Positions 1-8,490 of a stretch of DNA of 64,000 bases are shown one piece after another. The translations under genes were made by a program, and so were the position numbers. Every line of letters starts with the position of its first letter. The first letter of the stretch is position 1. The notes below the pieces were generated by a model. The model had not been told where the DNA came from, ran no database searches, and worked only from the letters and a program-made list of their open reading frames with translations. Origin of the DNA: CBDAQA01 sp965198865 (GTDB lineage: Bacteria; Planctomycetota; Phycisphaerae; Tepidisphaerales; Tepidisphaeraceae); assembly GCA_965198865.1 (NCBI GenBank), contig CBDAQA010000010.1:86765-150764 (forward strand), read 5' to 3'.

Positions 1-2406
1 CATCCCCCCGTACGCCGCCGGCACCGGGTCCCGCTGCGCCTGCTCCACCGCCGCCCGGTCCCGCGGCGGCAGCCCGACGAACGCCCCGCCCCCATGCACG
101 TCCCCCCGCGGCAAGCTCGGCGCCGCCGACGCCACCGCCCCCGGCGTCGCCTTGTCCCCGTCGTTCCGCGGCTGCCCCGGCATCGGCTGCCCAGGCGTCG
201 GTTGACCGGGCGTCGGCTGCCCCGCCGCCGCCACCTGCGCCGCCATCATCGCGTTCGCCATCGCCGCCCGCGCCGCCTCGGCGTGGCCCGCCGCGTCGTT
301 CGACTGCCCCTTCGCCAGCGCGTCCGCCGCCTGCTTGAGGTCCCCCTGCGCCTGCTCCATCGCCTGCCGCCCGCTCTGCCCCAGCAGCCCCTGGTCCGAC
401 GCCGATGCCTTCGATGCCGCCGCCATGGCCTGCTGCAGGTCGCCCGACGCCGCCTGCGCCTGTCCCCCCTTCGCCTCGCCCGCCGCCTTCGTCGCCAGGT
501 CGCCCGCCGCCTGCAACTGCGACGTCACCGCCGATAGCGCCGCCGCATTTCCCGGCACCTTCAACCCCTTCGCCGCCGCCAGTTGCTCGTCCAACGCCCC
601 CTTCGCCGCGGCCAACTGCGTCAACGCCTCCCGCTGCGCCACCAGGGCGTTCGCCCGATCGTCGGCATCCACCTTCCGCTGCGCATCCTCCATTGCCCCC
701 CGCGCCGCGTTGACCGCCTTGCTCGCCGCCTCGCCCTGAGGCAGCTCCTTCACCGCATCTTGTGCCGCGTCCGCCGCCCCCTTGGCGGCCCGCTGTTGCT
801 CGCCGGCACCCTTGGCCCCGCCGGCGGTCGACGCCATCGCGTTGGCCTGCTTCACCATGGCCGCCGCCACCTGGTCCCGCGCCGACTCGGCCTTGGCCGT
901 CGCGTCCTGCTGCTTCGCCGCCGCCGCCTGCCGTTGCTGGATCGCCTCGCCCGCCTTGGCCAACTGATCCGCCGCTGCCTTTTGCTTCGCGACCGCCTCG
1001 GCCCGGTGCCCCTGCTCCAGCGACTTCTGCGCCGCCGCCATCTGCCCCGCCGCCGCGTCGATCGCCTTCGCCGCCTCGGGGTTCTTCGCCCCGACGTCGG
1101 CCTTCAGGTCCTGCGCCTGATCGCCCAGCTTCGCCTGCTCCGCCGCCAGCGCCGCCGGGTCGACGTGATCCTTCCGCGCAGCCTCCGTCTTGTTCGCCAG
1201 CGCCTGCTGTTGCTTCTGCAGATCGCCCGCCCGCGCCGCCGGGTCTTTCTGCGGCCCATCCGCCACCGCCGGCGCGTCCTGCTTCGCCTGCTCGGCCACC
1301 GCCGCCCGCGCCTGCTCCAGCTGCGCCAGCGCCGCCTGCTCCTGCTTCGCCGCCTGATCACGACGGTTGTTCGACAGGGACGCATCCGCCTGCCGCATCG
1401 CGTCGGCCGCGTTCTTCAACGGCCCCGCCGCCGCCGGCGCGGCGTCGGCGGCATCGCGCTTCGCCTGCTCCGTCTGGTCGGCCACCTCCGCCTGGTGGTG
1501 CTCCGCCGCCGCAAGCTGCGGCTTGTCCCGCGTCCCCTGCGTCTGGGCGAGGACCCCCTTCTGCTCCGCGATCGCCTGGTCGATCCGCTCCGCCGCTTGC
1601 TGCAACTGCTCGTCCCGCGACACCGCCGGCCCCACCTGCCTCGCCATGTCGCGCAGCGCGTCGCGAACCGCCTGCTCCCCCGCCGCCGCCACCATGGGCC
1701 GGTCGGCCTTCAGGTCGTCCGCCGCCGTCGCCGCCCGCCTCGCCACCTCGTCCGCATGCTCCGCCGCGGCCGCCGCCGTCGGGTCGGCATCCGCCTGCTT
1801 CGCCAGCCCCTTCAGATCCGCCATCGCCGTGGCCACGTCCGCCTGCAGCCGTCGCTGCTCGGCCTGCGCCGCCCGCATCTGGTCCCGGTCCTCGACCGAC
1901 CGCCCCTTGGGTCCCTTGGTCCGCGACTGCTCCACCGTCGTCCGCAGGTTCGCCGCCTGCCGATCAGCCAACGCGTTCAGCCGACCCGCCAATTCCCCCG
2001 CCGCCTGCTGGCGCTGGTACTGCCGCAGCAGCGCCCCCAGCTGCGCGACGATGTCCTGCTGCCCCGCGTGCGCCTCGCCCACATGGTCCTGCCGCAGCAG
2101 GTCGGCCACCCGCCGCATCTGCTCCGCCGACAGCTTCCCCAGCACGTCCCGCACGGCCGACAGCGTCCGCACGTCCTCCCCGCCGCCCAGCCCGTTCTCG
2201 CGGAACTCCGCGATCGCCCCGTCCAGTTGCTCCGCCACGGTTGCCGTGCGCGCCGAGATCGCCACCTGCCGATCCGCCGTCTCCCCTAACGGCTCGGCGA
2301 ACACCCGCGCGTTCGCCAGACACACCAGCGGCAGGGTTGCTTTAGCAACCCGGATCACCCGCCCCAAACGTGTGTATTGCTTCATGTCCATCCGCGCTCC
2401 CACCAT
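1..2406 (-). CDS. Secreted Ala/Gln-rich coiled-coil protein (C-terminus beyond window)
   Basis: The frame is open from an ATG at 2406 to base 1, about 802 codons with no stop, so the C-terminus lies outside the window. The first 40 residues hold a hydrophobic stretch ending in NARVFA, a likely signal peptide. Almost everything after it is helical and rich in Ala, Gln, Glu, Lys and Asp, as in a long coiled coil (example QQQQALANKTEAARKDHVD). Near the left edge come a Pro/Gly spacer, GQPTPGQPTPGQPMPGQP, and the motif LPPRDRAAVEQAQ. The ATG overlaps the stop of the preceding gene as TGATG, which implies translational coupling. It is the last visible member of the MoxR operon. I infer an envelope-spanning or periplasmic scaffold; no catalytic motif is visible. 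Confidence 0.75.
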   Translation of the reverse strand, partial: MVGARMDMKQYTRLGRVIRVAKATLPLVCLANARVFAEPLGETADRQVAISARTATVAEQLDGAIAEFRENGLGGGEDVRTLSAVRDVLGKLSAEQMRRVADLLRQDHVGEAHAGQQDIVAQLGALLRQYQRQQAAGELAGRLNALADRQAANLRTTVEQSRTKGPKGRSVEDRDQMRAAQAEQRRLQADVATAMADLKGLAKQADADPTAAAAAEHADEVARRAATAADDLKADRPMVAAAGEQAVRDALRDMARQVGPAVSRDEQLQQAAERIDQAIAEQKGVLAQTQGTRDKPQLAAAEHHQAEVADQTEQAKRDAADAAPAAAGPLKNAADAMRQADASLSNNRRDQAAKQEQAALAQLEQARAAVAEQAKQDAPAVADGPQKDPAARAGDLQKQQQALANKTEAARKDHVDPAALAAEQAKLGDQAQDLKADVGAKNPEAAKAIDAAAGQMAAAQKSLEQGHRAEAVAKQKAAADQLAKAGEAIQQRQAAAAKQQDATAKAESARDQVAAAMVKQANAMASTAGGAKGAGEQQRAAKGAADAAQDAVKELPQGEAASKAVNAARGAMEDAQRKVDADDRANALVAQREALTQLAAAKGALDEQLAAAKGLKVPGNAAALSAVTSQLQAAGDLATKAAGEAKGGQAQAASGDLQQAMAAASKASASDQGLLGQSGRQAMEQAQGDLKQAADALAKGQSNDAAGHAEAARAAMANAMMAAQVAAAGQPTPGQPTPGQPMPGQPRNDGDKATPGAVASAAPSLPRGDVHGGGAFVGLPPRDRAAVEQAQRDPVPAAYGGM

Positions 2407-5117
2407 CACCTACCCCCGCCTGGCCGCGTTGTTGGCCCCACCATCGTACCCACCCTGTCGGTGAGGTCCCGCTGGTCGTCGGACACGTCCTTCACGCGCC
2501 CCAGGTAATCGCCCAGCCGCACCATCAGTTCCTGCCGCTTCTCCGCCTCGTCCACCACGCGCAGCTTTCGGTGTTCACTGCTCCCCATGCCCGGCCCCGA
2601 CAGCGCGTTCGCGTCGGCCGCCTCGGCCCACAGGTCAATCGTGTCCCCCACCGCCGGCCGCACGGGCAACGTCGACAGATCCCACGCCAGCTTCCGCACC
2701 ACGTGCGGCGTCGGCCGCGCCGGCAGTTCCACCGGCACCGAGCTCGCCGCCCCGCCCGGCAGCCCGCCGATCTCCGCCGCCGTCGGCACGTGAACCGCGC
2801 GCGGCTCCGCCGCCATCGCCCGCACCTGATCCGCCGGCACGGCCCGCGCGTAGAGCCGCACCTCGTCCAGCCCGCCGTCGAACGGCTGCTTCCCATCCGG
2901 CGTGTTCCCGAACAGCATCGGTCCCCCCGCCGTCTCGCGCGCCGGCCCCGTCACCGTCGCCGCCCCGTCCACGTACAGCGTGAGCCGCCCCGCCGGTCCA
3001 TCTTGGACGATTGCCACGTGATGCCACCCGCCCGTCGCCATCGGCCCGACCAGGTCCCCACTGGCCGACGCCGCCACGAAGTGCCCGCCCGGCCCGATCC
3101 CGATCCCCGACCATCTCCCGCCCCATCGTCCCACCGCCACCACCGCCTGCCACGTCGGCGTCACCGGCCCCACCGCCACCCACGCGGACAGCGTGAAGCT
3201 CTCATCCGCGCGGAACTGCGTCGCGCCCGTCTCCGCCAGCTCCACGTGCGGGCTCCGCTTGCCCGCGCCGGGGTGGACGCCGAACTGGATCGCCGTCCCC
3301 ACCTTCCCCGGCGCGCGCGCGGCGTCGAACACCGTGCCATCGGCCAGCCCCACCGCGTCGCGCACGAACCCCGGCTCGGCGTCGTCCATCGGCCAGTACC
3401 CCACCAGCCCGTCCGCATCGGGCGGCGGCACGTACGGGTCGGTCCGCCGGAACAGGCAACCGTGCGGCACGATCTGCGTCGGCACCCGCCGCCCCCGCCA
3501 CGTGAGCCGCGCCTCGCCGCCCGGCGTCGCCGTCGTCGTCACCACGATCGGCACCATCCGCCCCGCCTGCAGCGTCACCGGCTCGCGGCTGGCGTTGTGC
3601 CCGTCGACCACCACGTCCACCCCGCCCCGGTTGTCGAACCAGTACGTGTCCGATACGGCCGGCCGAATGCACCCCACCCATCGCGCCAAGAACGACCGGT
3701 TCCCATCCACCCCCGGCGGCGGCGGCGATGCGCCCCAGCCAAAGTTGATGTCCGGGTCGACCCGCGTCACCCCCGCCGCCCCATACGTGCCCGTCAGCCC
3801 GTTCGGGTCGTCATCCACCGCCACCGTTTGCCCCGCCTTGGTGATCCGGTACCGCAGCGACAGCCTCGCCACGCCGTAGTCGTCGTCGGCCTCCATCGCC
3901 ACGGTCGGCCGGGCCATCGGCGTCACGGTCACGTCCGCCGCCGGCGCCGTCAGCCGCACGGTCGGCGGTCGATCGGTCACCTGGTCGATTCGGTACACGA
4001 CCGGATCCCGGCCCTTCAGCCCATCGGTCGACACGAGCGCGATCGTGAACCCCGTCGCCGCGGGCGGGATGTCCGCCTCGGGCATCAGCAGCAGCAGGCT
4101 GCGCGACAGCGGCACGTCGACGCTCGTCCCCACGAAGTGGACCGTCCCCTCGGCCGGCACGTTGGTCGTGATCGCCAGCCCCAGCTTGCTCCCGGCCGGC
4201 ACCGACAGGTCCCACGGCGACCGCTCCCGCGCCTTGAGCCCCGTGTACTCCGGCGGCGTCACCAGGCACCGCAGCCCCAGCACCGCCGGCCGGTCGGCCA
4301 CCCGCACGTGGTACTCGCCCGACTCGTCGTCCCCGATGGCGAAGCGATACGCGAACGGTTCCTGCGCGTTCTCGATCGCCCGCTCGAACCGATTGCCCGC
4401 CCCCGCGGCGCTGAGCGTGGCGGTCGCCCCGGACCCATACCGGATCAACACCCGACCGACCGCCGGCACCACGCCGGTCGCCGTGGCCGACAGCGTCACT
4501 GGATCTCCGCGCGCCGCGACCATCTCCCCGCTGGTCACGGCAACGAACGTCCGGTGCGGGTACGGGACGCCCGGCACCAGCAGCGCCCGCTGCGCCAGCG
4601 CCACGCTCGTTCGCCCCCCGCACGCGAACGCAATCAGGATCGCCAGCACCACCGCCGCGCTCGCCACGGCCAGCCGCTTGAGGTCGCGCACCGGCACGAC
4701 CACGGCGAAGTCCACGTCCGCCGCCGCCGCCTCGGCCTGTCGGACGACGGCCCGCGCCATGCTCGGCGAGTCGCCTGCCCCCACCCCCGCCGGCCGCATG
4801 AACTGCACCGCCGAGATCAGCCGGCTCGCGAATGCCGGCACCGCCCGCTCCACCCACAGCGCCGCCTGCTCCAGGTCCGGGCCACGCACGACCGGCAGCA
4901 ACCCGCGCCACACCAGCAGCGCGAGCGACGCCACGCCGTAGCAACACAGCAACACGGCCCGGGCCGCGTACGGCAGGTCCATCCACTGGTCGAGCAGCAT
5001 CCCGCCCGCCAGGCACAGCACCGCGATGGCGGCGATGGCGATCACCGCCGTGCCGAGCGACACCGCCGCGTGGCGACGGCGGACGCCGTTCAACTTGTCG
5101 ATCAACGGGCTACGCAT
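2406..5117 (-). CDS. DUF4175-like membrane protein with inserted PA14 and LamG modules
   Basis: This 903-residue protein has membrane segments at about 20-41, 52-70 and 148-168, followed by an extracytoplasmic beta-sandwich region. The N-terminal architecture, the LVTPPEYTG motif and the DDDYGVARLSLRYR strand resemble planctomycete DUF4175-like proteins that follow VWA genes. A PA14-like module (about 439-555) and a concanavalin-fold LamG module (about 568-755, with VGYWPMDDAE, GGWHHVAIVQDG and FDGGLDEVRLYARAV) sit inside that domain. The closing strand, LAWDLSTLPVRPAVGDTIDL, resumes near residue 790. The C-terminus is charged and helical. The stop overlaps the start of the coiled-coil gene. 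PA14 and LamG modules usually bind glycans, so a cell-surface sensing or anchoring role is inferred. Confidence 0.8.
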   Translation of the reverse strand: MRSPLIDKLNGVRRRHAAVSLGTAVIAIAAIAVLCLAGGMLLDQWMDLPYAARAVLLCCYGVASLALLVWRGLLPVVRGPDLEQAALWVERAVPAFASRLISAVQFMRPAGVGAGDSPSMARAVVRQAEAAAADVDFAVVVPVRDLKRLAVASAAVVLAILIAFACGGRTSVALAQRALLVPGVPYPHRTFVAVTSGEMVAARGDPVTLSATATGVVPAVGRVLIRYGSGATATLSAAGAGNRFERAIENAQEPFAYRFAIGDDESGEYHVRVADRPAVLGLRCLVTPPEYTGLKARERSPWDLSVPAGSKLGLAITTNVPAEGTVHFVGTSVDVPLSRSLLLLMPEADIPPAATGFTIALVSTDGLKGRDPVVYRIDQVTDRPPTVRLTAPAADVTVTPMARPTVAMEADDDYGVARLSLRYRITKAGQTVAVDDDPNGLTGTYGAAGVTRVDPDINFGWGASPPPPGVDGNRSFLARWVGCIRPAVSDTYWFDNRGGVDVVVDGHNASREPVTLQAGRMVPIVVTTTATPGGEARLTWRGRRVPTQIVPHGCLFRRTDPYVPPPDADGLVGYWPMDDAEPGFVRDAVGLADGTVFDAARAPGKVGTAIQFGVHPGAGKRSPHVELAETGATQFRADESFTLSAWVAVGPVTPTWQAVVAVGRWGGRWSGIGIGPGGHFVAASASGDLVGPMATGGWHHVAIVQDGPAGRLTLYVDGAATVTGPARETAGGPMLFGNTPDGKQPFDGGLDEVRLYARAVPADQVRAMAAEPRAVHVPTAAEIGGLPGGAASSVPVELPARPTPHVVRKLAWDLSTLPVRPAVGDTIDLWAEAADANALSGPGMGSSEHRKLRVVDEAEKRQELMVRLGDYLGRVKDVSDDQRDLTDRVGTMVGPTTRPGGGR

Positions 5118-5183
5118 CGGCTCGTCCCACTCTACCGTCCCTCACCAGGGGCGTTGGCCCGGCCCGCGGCGTGCGGTGCCGAC

Positions 5184-5310
5184 GTGCGCCACAGTGCGCC
5201 ACTATGCGCCACTCTCCGCCCCGCCCCCGGCTGGTACCGAATCATCATAAGTCACTGATTAACTATTACTTACACAAGAGATGCCGACGCGCCACATTCG
5301 GAGGTGGCGC
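5184..5310. promoter_or_regulatory. Short tandem repeats and AT-rich stretch upstream of the PA14/LamG gene
   Basis: The 223-base gap between the zinc-ribbon gene and the PA14/LamG gene holds three 10-base units of the form GTGCGCCAC(A/T) at 5184-5213. An AT-rich block at about 5238-5280 is conspicuous in this GC-rich DNA. A palindrome, GCGCCAC-N8-GTGGCGC, lies at 5289-5310. The AT-rich block is a plausible promoter for the minus-strand gene starting at 5117. The repeats could be operator sites, and the palindrome could instead be a weak terminator for the gene ending at 5341. Confidence 0.35.
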
Positions 5311-5340
5311 ACGGGTCCGCGGCGGGACATCGGCCCGCGG

Positions 5341-5994
5341 TCAGACGGCTTGCGGCTCAATCGTGTGTTTCCGTCGAGCGCCGCACTCGGGGCACCGGCC
5401 GGGCGTGGCCCGCAGGTCGTAGCCGCAGGCGGGGCAGAGGGTTTGAGCCGCACGTCGGCGAGCACGCAAGGCACGCCGATGACGGAGTCCCCAGAGTAGC
5501 GGCAGAACTGCGGACGCCACGATCGGTGACCAAGTGGGCAGTTCGACGGCGATCATCTTCCCACGCGATGTCGAATAAGAATATTCACCGGACGACGCGA
5601 CGAGATGCCAAGCTTTGGCCGCATCGGGGACGTACGCCTTGTAGCTGACGTTGAAAAGGCTGGGCACCAGATCAGCCCAATGCGCCTCCCCCGTCGTATG
5701 AGCGAAGCCGTCTTCGGCCACTATGTCCAGTCTGCTCATAATTTCGCAATGTTGCCCGAAGAAGAGCATGCCGTTGCTGCCGCTCAAGAAGTCATACGCT
5801 TGGCCGGCCGCGAGAGCGTCAGGCGAATGCGAGTGGGAGGTGAACTGCCACGACCACCGATCCTTCACGAATTGCTGCCGGACCCAAAGCCCCGTCAAAA
5901 GCATGCACAGCGCCAACGACACCGCCGAGGCGGCGGTGAACAGTTGCCGGCCAAGGCGGCGGGCGAAGCGCTTTCGCCGGTTGTTCGTCACCAT
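5341..5994 (-). CDS. Two-TM protein with C-terminal double-CxxC zinc ribbon
   Basis: About 217 residues from an ATG at 5994, preceded by GGGAA; a GTG at 6024 would add ten residues. An Arg/Lys-rich N-terminus precedes a membrane segment (AVSLALCMLLTGLWV). A roughly 110-residue soluble region follows, then a second hydrophobic segment (IVASAVLPLLWGL). The protein ends with a zinc ribbon, CPACGYDL then CPECG. Small membrane proteins with this tail are very common in Planctomycetes and have no assigned function. It lies between two operon members on the same strand, but the gap downstream suggests separate transcription of the next gene. Confidence 0.75.
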   Translation of the reverse strand: MVTNNRRKRFARRLGRQLFTAASAVSLALCMLLTGLWVRQQFVKDRWSWQFTSHSHSPDALAAGQAYDFLSGSNGMLFFGQHCEIMSRLDIVAEDGFAHTTGEAHWADLVPSLFNVSYKAYVPDAAKAWHLVASSGEYSYSTSRGKMIAVELPTWSPIVASAVLPLLWGLRHRRALRARRRAAQTLCPACGYDLRATPGRCPECGARRKHTIEPQAV

Positions 5995-6057
5995 CGTTTC
6001 CCGGGTTGCAACCGCTCGATCCACCTTGCAGAGCCCCCACCGCTAAACCGGTCACGC

Positions 6058-8397
6058 TCACCGCAGGTGCGCCGCCCGCCGCACGATCCACTCTGCCGTC
6101 GCCACGGCGACCATCAGCACGAAGTAGGCCGGCGTCGACCAGAGCGACACGTCGATGGTCGACACCGCCGCGTCGGCCGCGGCTGCCTTCACGGCGTCGG
6201 GCAGCCGGATCAGATCCTCCTCGCGGAAGAACGCACCGCCGCTGGCCTTGGCCATCTCGCGCAGCAGCGGCTCGTTCATCGACGTGGCCGACAGCTCGCG
6301 CGACGTCGCCGCAACCGCGAATGCCGCCTCGGCCTTGGCGTCGCGGTCCAGGCGATAGGTGTAGTCGCCCGCAGCCGTGGCGACGAGTTCACCGCGGTAG
6401 ACGCCGGGCTCGTCGGCCACGGCCGACAGCGCCAGCGGCGTCGCGCGGCCGGCGATCGTCAGCACGCCCGGCACGGCTGGATCGGCCAGCGGCGCAAACC
6501 CGCCGGTGTAGACGCGGGCCGTGATGGTCACCCGGTCGCCCAGCCCGTACGTCGGTCGGTCGGTCGCCACTTGAGCCGTGCGCGACTCGCCGAGCAGGTG
6601 GGGCAACGCCAGCCGCTGCACCAGCTGTGCCCAGAACGTCGTGAAGAGGCGATCACCGCCGTCGCGCCGCCAGCGCCAGGTGTTGTCGGTGCCGACGTAC
6701 ATCGCCTGCCCGCGCCCGTACGGCTGCACGGCCAGCACCGACCGCGTGTCGTCGGCCGGGTCGAGCAGCAGCGACTCGGCCCCGGGCTTGGCGACGGCCG
6801 GCAGGTCCCAGTAGATCGGCGGCAGCGCCGCCCACGCTGCCTCTGATGCCGCCGGGTCGGCCGTTAGCCGCATCATCGGGCTTCGCGTGCCGGCCTCGGT
6901 CCGCTTGAGCGTGATGGCGTGGGCACCATCGGCCGCGCGGGCCGTGGCCGGATCGACCGGCAACAGCTTCGCGAGTGGCGTCCCGGCGTAGCCGCCGATC
7001 CCGAATCGCTTCCCCGGCACCACCAGCAGCCCGCCGCCGAACTGGTCGACGAACTGCGCGAGCGCCCCCACCTGCGCCGCCGAGAAGCCGCCCGGGTCGA
7101 CGTCGCCGAGGATCACCAGGTCGTAGTGGTCGAACAGCTCCGCCTTGTCGGCCGGGAACGCCGACACGTACGGCGACGCCGGGTCGGCCGAGGTGCCGGG
7201 GTCGGCGCCCTGCAGCAGGCACTTCAGCGAAACGCGGCGATCGTCCAGCAGCGATGCCTGGAGGAACTTGAACCCCCAGCGCGGGGACGAGTCGACCAGC
7301 AGCACCTTCAGCTTGCCGTCGACCACGCGGAGCCGGGCCTCGGCCGAGTTGTTGGCGGGGGTCGCTTCGTCGGGCCGGGGGGCGATCGATGCCGACAGCA
7401 CGAACGACCCCGCCGCCTGCGGCGTGGCGCGCATCGCGATCGCCTGCTCGGCACCGGTGAAGGTGACGTCCTGCCGGTCGACGGTCGCGTCGCCCAGCTT
7501 GAGGACGAGGTGCCCGACCTGCCCGGCCAGGCCGACGCCGCGCACGCGCACGGTGACCGGCACGTCGTCCCTCACGAACGACACGTCGGGGGCGAAGAGG
7601 TCGGACACGATGATGTCGCGGGCGTCGGACACGCCGACGCCGTAGATGAGCAGTGGCACGCCTTGACCACCGGCTGCTGTGGCCGCGGCCACCGGGCTGC
7701 CGCCGGCGTTGGACTGGCCGTCGGTGACCAGCACGACGGCCGCCACCGACTGGCCCCGGCCGCGCGCCAGGGTTGAGCGAATGGCGTCGCCCAACGGCGT
7801 CGACGGGCCGGCGGCCGTCAGGTGGTCGACGGCGTCGAGGTCGGCCACGCCGTCGGGCCGGCCGAAGGTCGACAGGCGGACGTCGCCGTCGCGGCCGAGC
7901 CGGCCCAGCAGGTCGAGGCGACGGTTGGCGAACGCCGAGCGCACCAGCTCGACGCGGGAGGGCGTGGGGGGCTTCGCGACCGTGCCCATGGGCTGGTTGA
8001 GCCCTTTGGCCGGGTCGAGCGCATCCTGGGCGATCAGCGCCCGGCGGACGTCGGCGTCGGCCGGGCGGGCGTCGCGCAGGGCCATGCTGGCCGAATCGTC
8101 GAACAGCAGCACGACCGACCGCCGCGACGGCGTGTGGATCGACAGCCGGACGACGGGGTCAACGATGGCGAGCAGGATCAGCCCCAGCAGCGCAGCCCGC
8201 AGGCCGGCCATCAGGTGGGCGAACCGGCCGGTCGATCGGCGGTAGCTCCAGACGACGGCGGCAGCGAGGGCAACGAGCACCACCATTGCCGGCATTAGCC
8301 ACCGCCCGTTGGCGAGCGACACGGCCGCGGCCGTGACGGTGCTGCCCGGCGGGGCGGCGCCGGCGGCGAACGAGCGGATGAGCAGGCGGTCAAACAT
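6058..8397 (-). CDS. VWA-domain membrane protein of the MoxR operon
   Basis: About 779 residues from an ATG at 8397; a GTG at 8409 is an alternative start. Two N-terminal membrane segments lie at about 32-50 and 66-85. A von Willebrand factor A domain follows with an intact MIDAS motif (DDSASM) and the strand VAAVVLVTDGQSNAGG. Next come beta-sandwich modules and a class I glutamine-amidotransferase-like fold (LKVLLVDSSPRWGFKFLQ, LVILGDVDPGGF, GGGLLVVPGKRFGIGG). One C-terminal membrane segment (AYFVLMVAVATAEWIV) closes the protein. It follows the BatA-type gene by 93 bases. The family is a standard partner of MoxR/DUF58, thought to act in envelope assembly or metal-dependent protein maturation. 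Confidence 0.85.
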   Translation of the reverse strand: MFDRLLIRSFAAGAAPPGSTVTAAAVSLANGRWLMPAMVVLVALAAAVVWSYRRSTGRFAHLMAGLRAALLGLILLAIVDPVVRLSIHTPSRRSVVLLFDDSASMALRDARPADADVRRALIAQDALDPAKGLNQPMGTVAKPPTPSRVELVRSAFANRRLDLLGRLGRDGDVRLSTFGRPDGVADLDAVDHLTAAGPSTPLGDAIRSTLARGRGQSVAAVVLVTDGQSNAGGSPVAAATAAGGQGVPLLIYGVGVSDARDIIVSDLFAPDVSFVRDDVPVTVRVRGVGLAGQVGHLVLKLGDATVDRQDVTFTGAEQAIAMRATPQAAGSFVLSASIAPRPDEATPANNSAEARLRVVDGKLKVLLVDSSPRWGFKFLQASLLDDRRVSLKCLLQGADPGTSADPASPYVSAFPADKAELFDHYDLVILGDVDPGGFSAAQVGALAQFVDQFGGGLLVVPGKRFGIGGYAGTPLAKLLPVDPATARAADGAHAITLKRTEAGTRSPMMRLTADPAASEAAWAALPPIYWDLPAVAKPGAESLLLDPADDTRSVLAVQPYGRGQAMYVGTDNTWRWRRDGGDRLFTTFWAQLVQRLALPHLLGESRTAQVATDRPTYGLGDRVTITARVYTGGFAPLADPAVPGVLTIAGRATPLALSAVADEPGVYRGELVATAAGDYTYRLDRDAKAEAAFAVAATSRELSATSMNEPLLREMAKASGGAFFREEDLIRLPDAVKAAAADAAVSTIDVSLWSTPAYFVLMVAVATAEWIVRRAAHLR

Positions 8398-8490
8398 CGT
8401 GGACGACACTCGGAGCCCGGCGGCTGGGCCGCGGGATGTTCTACCATCGCCAGCAGGACCCGCGGCGGAGCCGCGGGGCTCTGTTGGTTC

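Noticed and set aside
583..5258. Long plus-strand open frames over the first 5 kb
   Set aside because: Arg/Pro-rich shadow frames produced by high GC at third positions; the minus strand carries recognisable domains and coupled starts.
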